From contig CADEGN010000015.1 in NCBI GenBank assembly GCA_902826865.1, positions 12,078 through 50,347 of the forward strand: a stretch of 38,270 nt of DNA, in the 5' to 3' direction. This DNA is from an uncultured Myxococcales bacterium (GTDB taxonomy: Bacteria; Myxococcota_A; Polyangia; Nannocystales; Nannocystaceae). The position numbers were made by a program, and so were the translations under genes. Shown piece after piece: positions 23,883 through 32,872 of this stretch (position 1 is its first letter; each line of letters starts with the position of its first letter). A model generated the notes under the pieces. The model worked only from the letters and a program-made list of their open reading frames with translations. It searched no databases and had not been told where the DNA came from.

Positions 23883-26800
23883 TCAGTCGGGTGGGGTCCA
23901 GGCGGCCTGTAGCTTGCCAGGAAACAGCACGTAGACCGCTGGGATAACCACCAAGGTCAGCAGTGTCGCCGACGACAATCCACTCATGATCGAGACTGCC
24001 AACGGTTGACGTAGGGCGGCTCCGTCACCAAGACCGAACGACATCGGCAACAGGCCGAGGACGGTGGTCAGAGTCGTCATCAGAATTGGCCGCAGGCGAA
24101 CGCGTCCCGCATCGATTACGGCCTCGCGCAAGTCCATGCCTGCTCCACGCCGGTCGTTGATCGCTGAGATCAACACGATTGCGTTGTTGACGACGATGCC
24201 GCCCAAAACGATGACACCAATGCCGACCATGGCCGATATCGGTAATGCTGCGATGTCGCAGCCGATCGCCACGCCGGCGACCGCGAGCGGAACGGTGAAC
24301 AAGATCAGCAGGGGGTGAAGCAAGCTCTCGAACGTTGCAGCCATGACCACGTAGACGAGGAAGATCGAAAGCGCGGCGGTGAAGAGGATGCTGGTGAGTG
24401 ACGACTCGAGCTGACCGGCCTGTCCAGAGAGCACGGCGGAAACCCCTGGGTCATCACCATGGTGGGCGTCGAGCACTGCCTGGACCTCATCGGCGACTCC
24501 GCCGAGATTTACGCCGTCCACGCGGGCGCGCAGGCGCTGGCCACGGCGGCCGTCGATGCGGCGGATCTCTGCGGCTCCACGACCCGGTCGTACCTCCGCC
24601 ACAGCGTCGAGTCGCACCGGCACGCCGCCCGCGAAGCCAACGATGATGGCGGCGACGTCGTCGGCATTCGTGCGATCGGCCAGCGGCAAACGCACACGGA
24701 CATCGAGCTGCCGGTCCGCGGTGTGGAGCTGCGTAGCGACCTCGCCGGCGATAGCACGCGAGACCGCCTTTGCGGCCATGTCGACCGTGAGGCCGATTCG
24801 ACCGAGCCGCTCGCGGTCGAACGCCACGCGGACCTCGGGCCGACCCTCGAGGTCGTCGGGAATCACCTCGGCGAGCGCCGGGATGCGGCGCAGCTCCGGC
24901 AGTATCGCTTTTGCGAGGTTAGCGCTGCGGCGTTCGTCGTCAGCGAACAAGCGGATCTCGATCGGTGGACCGAACGCGACCAACGTCGGGTAGCCGACCG
25001 ATAGCTTGGCCTCCGACTCGGGGTTGGCGGCAACGATCTGCCCGATCAATCGAGACTCGATGGTCGTCGGTGTGGCGCCGCGCTCAACCCGGATGCGGAC
25101 GTCGAGCTGGCCGAGGTGTGTCCCGAGCACCTCGCCGCCGGCGCTTCCAGCTTGGGTGACGCTCCCGACCCGAGCAAACTGCAACTCGACCTCGGGATCG
25201 CCGGCGATCGCTTGGCTCGCGGCCTCGATGGCGGCAGCCGTGCGCGCGAGCGGTGCACCCTGGGGCAGCTCAAACTGGACATGGAACTCGCGTTGATCGA
25301 GTTCCGGGAGCACCGTTCGACCGTGGCGATCGGCGAGCGGAACTGCGAACACGCATACCCCCAACGCGATCATCAAGATCAACCACGGGCGCCGGACGGC
25401 AGCCCGCACGACGTGCGGGTAGCTGCGCTCGACCGCGTCCCAAGCGGAGGTAACGGGGCGCGCGACGGTCGATAGGATCCACCCGGTCGCGCGTACCGCC
25501 ATGGCGACGCCACGGACGATCAGGGCCACGGGGATCGTCAGCAGGCCGGCGATCGACCAACGCGGCGCTGGAGTATCGGTGGGCGTGCCATCACCGCCGC
25601 CGATACCCTGTATGACAGGCACCAACGTGAGGCTCAGCAACATCGACGATACGATGCTGAAGCTGACCGATAGGCTGAGGTCGCGGACCAGCTGGCCGGC
25701 GATACCTTCGACGAAGGCCATCGGTAAGAACACCGCGACGGTGGTCAACGTGGAAGCGATCACAGAAGCAGCGACCTGGGCGGTGCCGTCCACGGCGATG
25801 CGGCGGCGGGCGGCCCCGTCGAGCACTGCACCCGTCGCGACCCGCTCGTCCCTGACCCGAGCGATCGCCTCGAGCACCACGATGCTGTTGTCGACCAGCA
25901 TCCCGACCCCAAGCGCGAGGCCGCCGAGGCTCATGACGTTGAGCGAGACCCCGAACGCGCGTAACGGCACGAACGTCGCGAGCAGCGAGACGGGGATCGC
26001 CAAGGCGATCACCAGCGTTGCTCGTAGCTCGCGCAGAAAGAACAGCAGCACCGCGATTGCGAGCAGACTCCCGATCAGAGTGTTGTCGATGACTTCGTCG
26101 ATCGATGACTCGATGAACTCCGCGTGATCTGCGAGCACGATCAATTCGTGACCGGAAGGCACCGGCACGCGGGGCATGGCCTGGCGCACCGCCTCGGCCA
26201 CGGCGACCAGATTCGCGTCGCCCTCGCGAAAGATCGCGAGTTCAACCGCGAGCGCCCCATTGACGAGGGACATCTCCTCGCGCTCGACCGGTGCGCGGCG
26301 CACGGTGGCGACGTCGCGGATCCGCAGTTCGCGGCCGCCTGCACTCCGGACGATGATCTCCGCCAGCTCCTCTGGCGTGCGGGCTTCGTGCAGCGTGCGC
26401 ACGAGATAGCGATTATCGCCCTCGTCGACGGCGCCTCCCGGCATGTTGATGTTGTCGCGTTGCAGCGCGGCGACGACCGCTTCGGCACCGACATCGAGCG
26501 CCTGCAAACGCGCGGGATCGAGGATGACAGCGACCTCTTCCTCCTCGCCGCCGTGGATCTCCACGGCGGCCACGCCGGCGATCTTCTCGAGCGCGCGCTT
26601 CACCGTTCGATCGGCCGCGTCGCGGAGCACCGCAAGATCGCCGGCATCGAGCGCGGCCGCGGAGGCGCGGTCACGGGGAACCAGAGCCAGGCGCATGACC
26701 GGTTCCTGCGAAGGATCGTAGCGCAGCAGCACCGGGCGCGCCGCCGTCGTCGGCAGGGTGACTCGATCGAGTTTCTCGCGTACGTCGGCGAGCGCTTGAT

Positions 26801-27110
26801 CCATCGGCGTGCCCCAAGCGAAGTCGAGGATCACGTCCGATTGGCCCTCGCGCGAGACCGACTCGACCTTGACGATCCCCGGCACTGCGCCCACGCGCTC
26901 CTCGATCGGCCGCGTGACGAGCTCCTCGATCTCGACCGGTGCTGCGTCCGCATGGATCGTGCGAACCGTGATTGTCGGATACGACAGCTCCGGCAACAGC
27001 TCGATTGGCAACCTCAGGGCCGCGACCAAGCCGAACACCAGCACGGTCAAGGTCACCATGGTGGTCGTGACCGGGCGGACCACCGTGGCTGCGATAAACG
27101 CCCTGATCAC
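23883..27110 (-). CDS. RND-family efflux pump inner-membrane permease
   Basis: A full-length 1075-residue permease with the two-fold RND plan. Helix 1 is followed by LPIELLPELSYPTITV. The large periplasmic domains carry EELVTRPIEERVGAVPGI near 60-80. The TM4 segment GVGMLVDNSIVVLEAI keeps the first of the proton-relay acids, as in many HAE1-type pumps. The second half repeats the plan (GVIVLGGIVVNNAIVLI, RLRPILMTTLTTVLGLLP). A longer cytoplasmic-side insert (about residues 500-555, GGGDGTPTDTPAPRW) separates the halves. The start lies 11 bp after the adaptor gene's stop, so the two form an operon. No TolC-like gene is in the window. The exported compound is unknown. Confidence 0.93.
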   Translation of the reverse strand: MIRAFIAATVVRPVTTTMVTLTVLVFGLVAALRLPIELLPELSYPTITVRTIHADAAPVEIEELVTRPIEERVGAVPGIVKVESVSREGQSDVILDFAWGTPMDQALADVREKLDRVTLPTTAARPVLLRYDPSQEPVMRLALVPRDRASAAALDAGDLAVLRDAADRTVKRALEKIAGVAAVEIHGGEEEEVAVILDPARLQALDVGAEAVVAALQRDNINMPGGAVDEGDNRYLVRTLHEARTPEELAEIIVRSAGGRELRIRDVATVRRAPVEREEMSLVNGALAVELAIFREGDANLVAVAEAVRQAMPRVPVPSGHELIVLADHAEFIESSIDEVIDNTLIGSLLAIAVLLFFLRELRATLVIALAIPVSLLATFVPLRAFGVSLNVMSLGGLALGVGMLVDNSIVVLEAIARVRDERVATGAVLDGAARRRIAVDGTAQVAASVIASTLTTVAVFLPMAFVEGIAGQLVRDLSLSVSFSIVSSMLLSLTLVPVIQGIGGGDGTPTDTPAPRWSIAGLLTIPVALIVRGVAMAVRATGWILSTVARPVTSAWDAVERSYPHVVRAAVRRPWLILMIALGVCVFAVPLADRHGRTVLPELDQREFHVQFELPQGAPLARTAAAIEAASQAIAGDPEVELQFARVGSVTQAGSAGGEVLGTHLGQLDVRIRVERGATPTTIESRLIGQIVAANPESEAKLSVGYPTLVAFGPPIEIRLFADDERRSANLAKAILPELRRIPALAEVIPDDLEGRPEVRVAFDRERLGRIGLTVDMAAKAVSRAIAGEVATQLHTADRQLDVRVRLPLADRTNADDVAAIIVGFAGGVPVRLDAVAEVRPGRGAAEIRRIDGRRGQRLRARVDGVNLGGVADEVQAVLDAHHGDDPGVSAVLSGQAGQLESSLTSILFTAALSIFLVYVVMAATFESLLHPLLILFTVPLAVAGVAIGCDIAALPISAMVGIGVIVLGGIVVNNAIVLISAINDRRGAGMDLREAVIDAGRVRLRPILMTTLTTVLGLLPMSFGLGDGAALRQPLAVSIMSGLSSATLLTLVVIPAVYVLFPGKLQAAWTPPD

Positions 27111-27121
27111 CGTCGTCTACC

Positions 27122-28258
27122 TCAGCCTGGGCCGGGCGGGGTGTTTGCGTTGGCGCTGGCGTCGGGGTTGTTGTCAGCGGCCGCGAGGAGCGGCATTCCC
27201 TCGGTGATCCCGGCGCTACCGTCCGTGACGACGACGTCGTCGGACCCGATGCCCCCGGTGACCTCCACAAACGCTTCGCCCTGGAGCCCGAGTGTTACGG
27301 GCTTGCGATGGGCCTTGCCATCCTCGATCGCATAGACGTGGGGTTTGCCTTCGACTTCGAAAACCGCGGAACGCGGAAGGCTCGGGGCGGCGGGGCGAGC
27401 GTCGACCTCGACGTGCGCGCGCGCGAATGCACCCGGTGCGGCGTTGCTTGGGAACTCGCGCGATCGGATCGTGAACTTCACGGTGCCGGTGGCCGCGTCG
27501 ACGATTGGGGCGCGGCGCACCACCTTGCCGATGAACTGACTACCATCGACGAGTTCGACGTCGACGACGGCGTCGAGTTTTACGGTGGCGGCCTCGAGCT
27601 CGGGCAGGTAGAGATCGAGTTCGAGCACATCGAGGTCGGCCAGGCTAAATAGTGGGGTTTGCGCGCCCGCGAGCGCGCCCACTTCGACCCGCCTGGCCGT
27701 AATTGTCCCGCCGAACGGTGCGCGCACGAGCGTCAAGCCGACCTGGTGCTTGGACAGCTTGAGCGATGCGCGGGCCTCCTCGACGAGATAGCGCTGTTTG
27801 TCGATCTCTTCCTTCGAGATCACACCGGGCTGGGCTGACTGCAACCGCTTGAGTTCGCGCTCGAGGTTGTCGAGCTGCACGCCGGCCTGTGCGGCTTGAA
27901 GGCCCGCGGTACGACCATCGAGCTTGGCCAGCACTTGGCCTGCCTTCACGCGATCGCCCTCTTCGACAAGTAGGTCTTGAATGATCGCCGCCGAAGGGGC
28001 CACGAGATCGGCCGAACGAACGGCGCGCAGCGTGCCCGATGTCGCATAGGTGCGCTCAAGCGGGCGCGCCTGCATGCGCGTCGTCGCGACTTTGAGCGCG
28101 GCTTGCTCGGAGCCAGCCCCCTTGCGGTCCGCGGCCCACGACTGCGAGCCAGGCCCACCGCAGGCGGCCCCGGCGAGCGCGAAGGCCAGGACCGCCGCAC
28201 GCGCCGGCAAGATCAGTGACGCGCAAGCGCGCAAGCGTTCGATCGGAGGGGTCGCCAT
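27122..28258 (-). CDS. RND efflux periplasmic adaptor (membrane fusion protein) lipoprotein
   Basis: ATG 28258 gives 378 residues; the longer reading to 28321 would overlap the divergent DUF493 gene. The N-terminus ends in the lipobox LAGAAC, so the adaptor is probably lipid-anchored. The family plan is visible: ERTYATSGTLRAVRSADLVAP, the half-lipoyl motif VEEGDRVKAGQVLAKLDGRT, a helical hairpin with LDNLERELKRLQSAQPGVIS, the second lipoyl half VRAPFGGTITARRVEVGALA, and a beta-barrel (PLFSLADLDVLELDLYLPE). The C-terminus is a low-complexity Asn/Ala/Pro tail. It is the first gene of the pump operon and links the permease to an outer-membrane channel encoded elsewhere. Confidence 0.92.
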   Translation of the reverse strand: MATPPIERLRACASLILPARAAVLAFALAGAACGGPGSQSWAADRKGAGSEQAALKVATTRMQARPLERTYATSGTLRAVRSADLVAPSAAIIQDLLVEEGDRVKAGQVLAKLDGRTAGLQAAQAGVQLDNLERELKRLQSAQPGVISKEEIDKQRYLVEEARASLKLSKHQVGLTLVRAPFGGTITARRVEVGALAGAQTPLFSLADLDVLELDLYLPELEAATVKLDAVVDVELVDGSQFIGKVVRRAPIVDAATGTVKFTIRSREFPSNAAPGAFARAHVEVDARPAAPSLPRSAVFEVEGKPHVYAIEDGKAHRKPVTLGLQGEAFVEVTGGIGSDDVVVTDGSAGITEGMPLLAAADNNPDASANANTPPGPG

Positions 28259-28293
28259 CGTTGTGCCGGGCGCTTTCGTGGCATTCTCATCGC

Positions 28294-28590
28294 ATGGGCG
28301 AGCGCACGGATTCAACTGCACCCTCGCGCGAGCTCCTGCTCGCCAACCATGCGTTTCCCGGGGAGTATATCGTCAAAGCATTCGGCCCTGAAACCGCGTC
28401 ATTCCGCGCCGCGGTGATCGCCTGTGCACACGGAGTGGTTGGAGAGGCACGCGTGACTGTCGCCGCGCGTAGCTCGCGTCATGGTCGGCGCGTCTGTGTC
28501 ACCTTGGCGCTGCAGGCCGAGACTGTTGATGAGGTGTTGCAGGTCTACGCGGAGATCAGCGGTGTAACGGACTTGATGCTCATTCTGTGA
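28294..28590 (+). CDS. DUF493 (YbeD-like) family protein
   Basis: ATG 28294 (MGERTDSTAPSREL) gives 98 residues. The family pattern is clear: FPGEYIVKAFGP, a middle helix, RVTVAARSSRHGRRVCVTLALQ, and the end TVDEVLQVYAEISGVTDLMLIL. YbeD has a ferredoxin-like, ACT-like fold; in E. coli its gene lies next to lipB, but its function is unsettled. It is divergent from the pump operon, with 35 bp between the starts, so the two promoters must overlap. Confidence 0.85.
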   Translation: MGERTDSTAPSRELLLANHAFPGEYIVKAFGPETASFRAAVIACAHGVVGEARVTVAARSSRHGRRVCVTLALQAETVDEVLQVYAEISGVTDLMLIL

Positions 28591-28648
28591 GGCAAATCAC
28601 TCCGTCTTCGCCACGAGTGCAGGCATCCTGCCACGGGAGCCGTCTGAC

Positions 28649-29266
28649 ATGCATATGTCATCCAGCCTAGGTCGTCTCGCGTTCTTCCTCGCTGCGTTTG
28701 CCGTCGCCCTCCCGGCGTGCAAGCCGAAGGCAATCCGCGGCGGTGAGGGGACTGAGAACCCCGATCTCGACGATGCCGCCATGAGCACCGGTCTTGATCG
28801 AACCGATCTCAACGACCTCATGAAGAAAAACATGACGGCGCTGATGACCTCGCCGCTGTGGGGGCAGTTCCGCTCGGCAGGCAAGCAGCCGGTGGTCGCG
28901 ATCTGGCCGATCAAGAACGATACGACCGAACACCTCGACGACCAGATGCTGACGCTGCTCTCCGACATGGAGACGGAGCTGATCAACAGCGGCATCGTGG
29001 CCGTGGTCACGCGAGAGCGCCAATCCGAGATGATTGCCGAGGCCAACATTCAGCAGACGCCTGACTTCAACCCGGCGCTCGCGGCCCAAATCGGCAGACA
29101 AGTTGGCGCCCAATATTTCGTCACCGGGAAGCTCCAAGCCGTTGACGAACGCATCAACAAAGAACGGCGCGTGCAGTACACCTTGTTCATGCAGGTCGTC
29201 GAGGTTGAGACCAGCATCGTGAAGTTTCAGACCAAGTCCGAGCGCAGCAAGGCGATCGTCCGCTGA
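28649..29266 (+). CDS. lpoB: LpoB-like penicillin-binding-protein activator lipoprotein
   Basis: A 205-residue lipoprotein (lipobox LPAC, Cys24). The folded part starts near residue 80 with QPVVAIWPIKNDTTEHLDDQ and continues with LTLLSDMETELINSGIVAVVTRERQ and AAQIGRQVGAQYFVTGKL, closely following LpoB (YcfM). LpoB reaches through the peptidoglycan from the outer membrane and activates PBP1b. Here the disordered linker between the lipid site and the domain is only about 50 residues and not proline-rich. GGGAG lies nine bases before the ATG; a second ATG is at 28655. The next gene starts 23 bp downstream, so they probably share a transcript. Confidence 0.88.
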   Translation: MHMSSSLGRLAFFLAAFAVALPACKPKAIRGGEGTENPDLDDAAMSTGLDRTDLNDLMKKNMTALMTSPLWGQFRSAGKQPVVAIWPIKNDTTEHLDDQMLTLLSDMETELINSGIVAVVTRERQSEMIAEANIQQTPDFNPALAAQIGRQVGAQYFVTGKLQAVDERINKERRVQYTLFMQVVEVETSIVKFQTKSERSKAIVR

Positions 29267-29289
29267 GCGCTGCTGTTGTCGGGGGTGGT

Positions 29290-30771
29290 ATGGGTCGCGG
29301 GTTGCGAGCCGGCTCCGTTGCATGGGTGGCAGCGTTTGCGCTGAGTGCGTGCGCCACCTATTCAGACCGTACCGAGTCCGCTCACGCAGCGCTTGATCGC
29401 GGTGACGTGGCGGGTGGGGTTCGCGAGCTCAACCGCTTCATGAAGCTGCGCAAGAGCACGGAACTGCCAAACAAGTGGAAGAAGGACTACGAGCTGGTCG
29501 TGCTCGAGCGGGCGAGCATGTTGCAGGCGATGGGCGAGCACGAGCTGTCGGCCCGCGATTTCCAGATCGCCGACAAGCGGCTCGAATTTCTCGACCTGTC
29601 CAGCAAAGCGGATCAGATCGGCAAGTACATCTACTCCGACAGTGCGCCCAAGTATCGCAGTTCCCCGACCGAGAAGCTCATGCTCAACGCGATGAACATG
29701 TGCAACTACCTCGTGCGTGGCGACCTGAACGGCGCGAAGATCGAGGCCAAGCGCTTCACAGTGATGCGCAAGTACCTCTCCGACTATGATCCAGAGCATG
29801 AGCACGGCGCGTTGGGCTCGTATCTCGCCGGCTTCGTCTACGAGCGACTTGGGGCCGCGGATGAGGCTCTGCGCTACTACGACGAAGCGTTGCAAGAGCG
29901 AGAGTTCGCCAGCCTGCGCCGACCGATCGCGATTCTGGCGAAGCGGGGAAGCTATCGCGGCGAGCGGATCAAGGACTACCTCGGCGAGGAACCGCCAGCG
30001 CCGCCGGTGCAGCGGCCTGCCGAACCGCCGCCCGCGGCCCCCGCAGATCCGGCGCGTGCGGATATCCCGATCCAACGCCCCACCGTCGCTGAAGTCGCGA
30101 TGCCCGGTGTGCGGGTGGCGGCGTGGGGGCCGGCGGCACCGGGCGCAGGCGATGGCGAGATCCTGGTGATCGCCAAGACTGGTCGCGTGCCGTACAAGGT
30201 GCCGCGGCGGATCCCGATCGGCGCCGCGATAGGCCTGGCGGGCGCGTACATCACCGGAGACACGCGGCTGCTCGAGTACGGGATGTTCAAGGTCGTCACG
30301 TACCCGGAGCTGGTCGCGACCCGAACCGTGTTTGACCACGCCGAGCTAGCGATCGATGGCCAGCCATTCGAGATGGAGCTGGCATCGGATCTGACGAGCG
30401 AGATCGTGCGCGAATACGAGGACATCAAGCCGAAGATCATCGGGGCGGCGATCTCTCGCATGATCGTCCGAGCTGCCGCGGCGGAGGGCGGGCGTGCGGC
30501 TGGTAACTCGTCCGATAGCGACGCCGCCGGGCTGATCGGTTTTTTGGCCGCTGCGACGATCGAGGCGACGATGGTGGCGCTCGATCGACCCGATACGCGC
30601 AGCTGGGCCACGCTACCGGCGCAGATCGAGGTCGCCCGTACGCCGGTGCCGCCTGGCCTGCACCAGGTCCGCCTCACCGCCCGCGGGCCTGGCGGCTCGC
30701 AGGTGTACAAGGCCGCGTGCAACGTGCCAGCGGGTGGTTTTTGCGTGGTGGACGTCACCACGTTGCGGTGA
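29290..30771 (+). CDS. TPR-containing lipoprotein encoded with LpoB (COG3014-like)
   Basis: A 493-residue lipoprotein (lipobox LSAC, Cys21). The first half is helical with TPR-like pairs (HAALDRGDVAGGVRELNRFM, SYLAGFVYERLGAADEALRYYDEAL). A proline-rich linker (about 232-262) follows, then a beta-rich domain ending in a Cys-containing strand (ACNVPAGGFCVVDVTTL). Proteobacteria often carry a similar large lipoprotein gene beside an LpoB-type gene, and the match in layout and neighbour is the basis of the call. The role is unknown; assembly or regulation at the cell wall would fit. The next gene's ATG follows 8 bp after this stop. Confidence 0.75.
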   Translation: MGRGLRAGSVAWVAAFALSACATYSDRTESAHAALDRGDVAGGVRELNRFMKLRKSTELPNKWKKDYELVVLERASMLQAMGEHELSARDFQIADKRLEFLDLSSKADQIGKYIYSDSAPKYRSSPTEKLMLNAMNMCNYLVRGDLNGAKIEAKRFTVMRKYLSDYDPEHEHGALGSYLAGFVYERLGAADEALRYYDEALQEREFASLRRPIAILAKRGSYRGERIKDYLGEEPPAPPVQRPAEPPPAAPADPARADIPIQRPTVAEVAMPGVRVAAWGPAAPGAGDGEILVIAKTGRVPYKVPRRIPIGAAIGLAGAYITGDTRLLEYGMFKVVTYPELVATRTVFDHAELAIDGQPFEMELASDLTSEIVREYEDIKPKIIGAAISRMIVRAAAAEGGRAAGNSSDSDAAGLIGFLAAATIEATMVALDRPDTRSWATLPAQIEVARTPVPPGLHQVRLTARGPGGSQVYKAACNVPAGGFCVVDVTTLR

Positions 30772-30779
30772 CAACCCCC

Positions 30780-32693
30780 ATGATTGCTGCCATGCGCGGA
30801 CGTCGACGTCACGGTGCGTGGGTGCGGTGGTCATTCGTGTTGGTTGTCGCGTGCGGCCGCGGGAACTCGCGCGACGCGATCGAAACGATCTCGTCGGTCG
30901 ATCCTCCGAGCAACCCACCCGGGCGTCCGGCGTCGCCGCCGCCTGATCTTCAGCAGGGCGCTGCAGGTGCGGCGATCAAGGTCCCGGTGGTCATCGTCCG
31001 CGATCCGATCGAGCTCGCGCGGATCGAGGCTGCCGGCTGGACGCTGGCCGGCGCTGCATTCGGTTCCGTGGCGGCGACCAACGCGGCGCTGGCCGGGGAC
31101 AGTCGCTGGCGGTCGATCGTCGAGGTACTCGAGCGGGACATCGCCGATGTGGCAGCGGGCGACCCGCGCGCTGGAGTCGGGCTGCGCTTCACCCATCGTC
31201 TGTTCGATGCCACATGGTTGCGCTCCGAGCGGGCTTGGTTCGAGCTCGTTGGCGTCGTCAATCGTCTCGATCGTCGTGCGTTCCATCCCGGCACCTGCGG
31301 CGAAACCCGGTTGGTGTACCGTCTGGCCCATCGCGCCACGCTCGCGCGCCAAGAGATCCGTTCACGTTTGCCGATGACCGTGAATGTGGTGCTCTGGCAG
31401 GCCGACGACGGACGCGACTGTCGCGAGGTGGCCGCGCGGTGGATGGTCCCGAGGGGTGCCGACCCGATCGGGCCGCTCCTCGGCGACGGTGGTCCTCTGG
31501 CAGCGGCGCGCCGCGATGTGAACGCGGTCAAGTCGATCGAAGTGGATGTCCAGACCTCGCGTTGGCCCGGGACGATCCGCCCCGACCTCGGCGGTCATGC
31601 CAGCTACGTGCTTCGGGTGTTTCACCGCGATCCGGCTGGTGCGCGCATGGTTGAAGCACCGCTGGAGAACACGCCCGACGTGACTGGGATCCAGCGGTCA
31701 AAGTCGGCGAGGGACAAGTTGCTGGCGTGGATCCGCGACCCGACCACGCTCGACGCGCTCGAGCGCGGGGTCGCCAAGCTACCCGACGAGCTGTCGGCAC
31801 GCGTCTCGGTGTCGGTGACGCCGCGTGGGCTCGCGCGCCTCGGTAATCGGCCGTTTTCGCAGCTTGTCACGCCACCCCAGCTCGCCGATCTTCCGCTCTC
31901 CGACCGCGAGGTAGTGGGCTCACCCGCGGCGCTGCTGCGTCGACTCGATAGCCTCTCCTGCGCGGGCTGTCACGAGAGCCGCAGCCTCGCTGGGTTTCAC
32001 CTTATCGGGGATGAACCCGCCGATCCTGCGCGTGTCGACGCGCTCCATGTCGGCGCGTCGCCGCACCTGTTGGGCGATCTTCCACGCCGCATCGCATATG
32101 TCGAAGCGGTGGCCGCGGGCCGGGTGCCCGACGAACGTCGTGGGTTGCCGGATCTCGATCCACAGCCGGGCGGCTATGGCTCGCATTGCGGACTGGGCGA
32201 TCCCGGTTTTGCGTCGATGACCTGCGCGCAGGGGCTCGCGTGCCTGGCGATCGATGACGCAGAGCTCGGTACCTGCGTGGGCGAATCCGCCGGCGCGGGC
32301 GATCCGTGCGAGCTCGGAAAAATGCGCGCAGCGGCTGATCCTCGCCGGGACCGGATCCGCACGACCGAGCTTCGAACCTGCACGCGCGGTGGGGTCTGCA
32401 ACGGGAGCAACGTCGGCTTTCCCGCCGGCATGTGCGCGATCGGCTGCGACAGCACGACCGACGGCGAGGGCTGCGGCGTGATAGTGCAGTTGAAGCCGTT
32501 CAACGACTGCCTCGCGGCTCGCCAACCGTTCGGCGACTGCGTTCGCCGAAGCGGGAACCCTGCGGGTATGCGCGCGTGCGACGAGCGCAACGCCTGCCGC
32601 GACGACTACGTATGCGCGCGCGCCGGCGATGCTGGCGTGTGCATGCCGCCGTACTTCCTCTACCAGTTGCGGGTGGACGGGCATCCGAGCTGA
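30780..32693 (+). CDS. Cys-rich lipoprotein with a single CxxCH (possible haem c) site
   Basis: ATG 30780 gives 637 residues (ATG 30792 is an alternative). The N-terminus is a lipoprotein signal (WSFVLVVACGRG). A long domain of unknown type fills about 45-370. SCAGCHESRSLAGFHLIG begins at residue 393, with CAGCH at 394-398 matching a c-type haem attachment motif. The last 200 residues hold many cysteines in a pattern of small disulfide-rich units (GLGDPGFASMTCAQGLAC, RACDERNACRDDYVCAR). Related secreted proteins with the phrase CxGCHxSRxxAGFH are familiar from myxobacteria. Whether haem is bound is unproven. It follows the TPR lipoprotein by 8 bp and probably ends that operon. Confidence 0.78.
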   Translation: MIAAMRGRRRHGAWVRWSFVLVVACGRGNSRDAIETISSVDPPSNPPGRPASPPPDLQQGAAGAAIKVPVVIVRDPIELARIEAAGWTLAGAAFGSVAATNAALAGDSRWRSIVEVLERDIADVAAGDPRAGVGLRFTHRLFDATWLRSERAWFELVGVVNRLDRRAFHPGTCGETRLVYRLAHRATLARQEIRSRLPMTVNVVLWQADDGRDCREVAARWMVPRGADPIGPLLGDGGPLAAARRDVNAVKSIEVDVQTSRWPGTIRPDLGGHASYVLRVFHRDPAGARMVEAPLENTPDVTGIQRSKSARDKLLAWIRDPTTLDALERGVAKLPDELSARVSVSVTPRGLARLGNRPFSQLVTPPQLADLPLSDREVVGSPAALLRRLDSLSCAGCHESRSLAGFHLIGDEPADPARVDALHVGASPHLLGDLPRRIAYVEAVAAGRVPDERRGLPDLDPQPGGYGSHCGLGDPGFASMTCAQGLACLAIDDAELGTCVGESAGAGDPCELGKMRAAADPRRDRIRTTELRTCTRGGVCNGSNVGFPAGMCAIGCDSTTDGEGCGVIVQLKPFNDCLAARQPFGDCVRRSGNPAGMRACDERNACRDDYVCARAGDAGVCMPPYFLYQLRVDGHPS

Positions 32694-32872
32694 ACTGTGG
32701 ACCCGCGTCTTGCCTCGCACGGCATTACCCTGCGAAACCGCGAAGACGAGCGCGATTGCGCAGCGGTGATTTGCCTGCCGCTGACGGGCTCGCAGCGCCC
32801 GCTGGGCGTCACCTGGGCCTTCTCCCGCCCACGGTCGTGGTAGGCTGCGGGCCCTCCGTACCTGCGAATCCC

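Noticed and set aside
26124..27335. Plus-strand open frame of 403 codons within the RND pump region
   Set aside because: Antisense to a full-length RND permease and part of its adaptor; no family resemblance, His/Arg/Asp-rich shadow composition.
29362..30339. Minus-strand open frame of 325 codons opposite the TPR lipoprotein gene
   Set aside because: No motif, and the plus-strand lipoprotein has a lipobox and TPR pattern.
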